Assembly: GCA_023374025.1 (NCBI GenBank)
Contig: SIJG01000007.1
Location: 229,852 to 293,851 of the forward strand
Source of the DNA: Heterodera schachtii
Lineage: Eukaryota > Nematoda > Chromadorea > Rhabditida > Heteroderidae
Direction of reading: 5' to 3'
Length of the DNA stretch: 64,000 nt
The first letter of the stretch is position 1, and each line of letters opens with the position of its first letter. This document shows, piece by piece, positions 63,301 to 64,000 of this stretch. The notes under the pieces were generated by a model. The model worked only from the letters and a program-made list of their open reading frames with translations. It had not been told where the DNA came from and searched no databases. The position numbers were made by a program, and so were the translations under genes.

Positions 63301-63929
63301 GCTGGTGGTGGTGCTGCTGGCCCTTCATCTTTTTGCTGTCCATCATCATTTTCATCGTTATCCATTTCCAATCCGCCGCCGATTGCTCATCATCACCACC
63401 AACAGCAACAACTTCATCAACAGCAGCAGCAACAGTTGTCCTTCATCTCGGCCCCGTGTGCGTTGCATTCTTCGCATGGCCCTTCAACAACAACAACAGC
63501 AAATGCCATTCCGGCCCAGTTGTTTATGCTCTCAAAAAAGTGGGGGTTTTATTTTATTTTATTTTTTTGTTGTCGCGAATTGTAGGCTTGCAATTTTTGA
63601 AAAAAAAAAATTCATTCAGAAAATGGTTTTGGCAAAAATATTGTATCTAAGGTTGCTTTTTGATATTAACTAAATTTTATAATTAGAGAACAATTAGGGC
63701 TTCGGACTATTTCAAGAGAATTAAAAAAAAATTAGTTGCTTTGGTTTTTGTTAAAAATTTCATTTTCATGATTTTTGAGTAACAATTACACATCAGTTTT
63801 TTAAAAAAAAATTTTTCACTCTTTTTTTTCATTTAATTTTTTAGTGGTCGCGAATGTTCCAAACTTCGTGAGATGGTCTCTTCACTCGGTGAACAATTGA
63901 ATGTGCCGTCGACAACAAAAATTTCTTAA
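57770..63929 (+). CDS. NUP88: Nucleoporin NUP88
   Basis: Sixteen exons, all phases consistent: 57770-58033, 58370-58563, 58609-58782, 59193-59347, 59513-59633, 59680-59860, 60053-60239, 60311-60501, 60630-60656, 60768-60952, 61373-61649, 62247-62356, 62531-62687, 62782-62898, 63262-63539, 63845-63929; about 900 aa (human 741). The N-terminal beta-propeller is traced by VVLSPKLPENA, FVRKFPPAVRCVRW, LLAVLFSDNVIRLYDV, TLGFITQLVSFDFGP, SNGQLYATLF, HFSLWAMASEDGLLTHFIL and CDHCAYLVVGQRDVFRV. The C-terminal coiled coil includes SELLLSLQAVELFRQS, RLTAIFRQLNELKAKIRQRQ and the last helix LREMVSSLGEQL, like the human end. NUP88 anchors the NUP214-NUP62 complex on the cytoplasmic face of the pore and supports export. 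A His/Gln-rich low-complexity insert lies in exon 15. Exon 9 (9 codons) is the least certain. Confidence 0.88.
61731..61949. repeat. Inverted repeat in NUP88 intron 11
   Basis: AGCATCGTTTCCCCCCGAGA followed by AAATTTTTTT and TTTGCTAAC is inverted at 61907-61949. The loop is A/T rich and itself partly palindromic. Possibly a MITE; a C-run precedes the left end and a G-run follows the right end. Confidence 0.7.
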
Positions 63930-64000
63930 ATTTATGCCCCAAAACTCGTTAAAGTCTGTTGATGATCTGCTGCTGTTTCTTCTCTTCTCTCTTATGGAAT

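Overview
The window is eukaryotic nuclear DNA and fits a plant-parasitic cyst nematode (Globodera/Heterodera type). Genes are split by many short introns with TTTCAG or TTTTAAG acceptors, and proteins are nematode-like orthologues of conserved metazoan genes. One gene (55860-57177) belongs to the F-box-like family I know from cyst-nematode proteomes. At least one intron in a conserved gene is GC-AG, a class reported as unusually common in Globodera. All exon boundaries were inferred by eye from frame continuity, splice dinucleotides, phase agreement and remembered orthologues; no alignment was run.

Left part (1-12 kb): a terminal exon of an unidentified minus-strand gene, a 955-bp non-autonomous hAT element, then three close plus-strand genes that could be an operon: a DEK_C/SWIB chromatin protein, a short GKAP/DLGAP-like protein and RAB33. 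A second hAT MITE follows. A minus-strand gene (12001 to 7863) encodes an orphan type I membrane protein. From 12.0 to 21.3 kb lies a large gene-poor, purine-rich, poly-G-rich tract.

Middle (21-50 kb): minus-strand csk-1 without a visible SH3 domain, a stomatin, a RING-finger gene with several frame breaks, and a small secreted protein. Then comes the plus-strand dip-2 gene, 17.3 kb and 28 exons. Its introns hold a third hAT MITE, a foldback MITE and a 1.77-kb open reading frame that runs in frame into a conserved exon, so probably an alternative first exon.

Right part (50-64 kb): a minus-strand gene joining an afadin-type N-terminus and RA domain to a C-terminal BESS-like motif, a 3-kb intergenic region full of inverted repeats and a long CT microsatellite, the F-box-family gene, and a complete 16-exon NUP88 gene ending 71 bases before the window edge.

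Themes: (i) several hAT-type MITEs with exact 8-bp target duplications and different termini share one internal core with a hairpin; (ii) long C-homopolymers lie mostly on the sense strand of gene introns; (iii) single-base breaks occur in otherwise intact conserved genes (csk-1, RING gene) and one larger break in dip-2, so assembly indels must be separated from real lesions. No phage, bacterial island, CRISPR or tRNA was seen.
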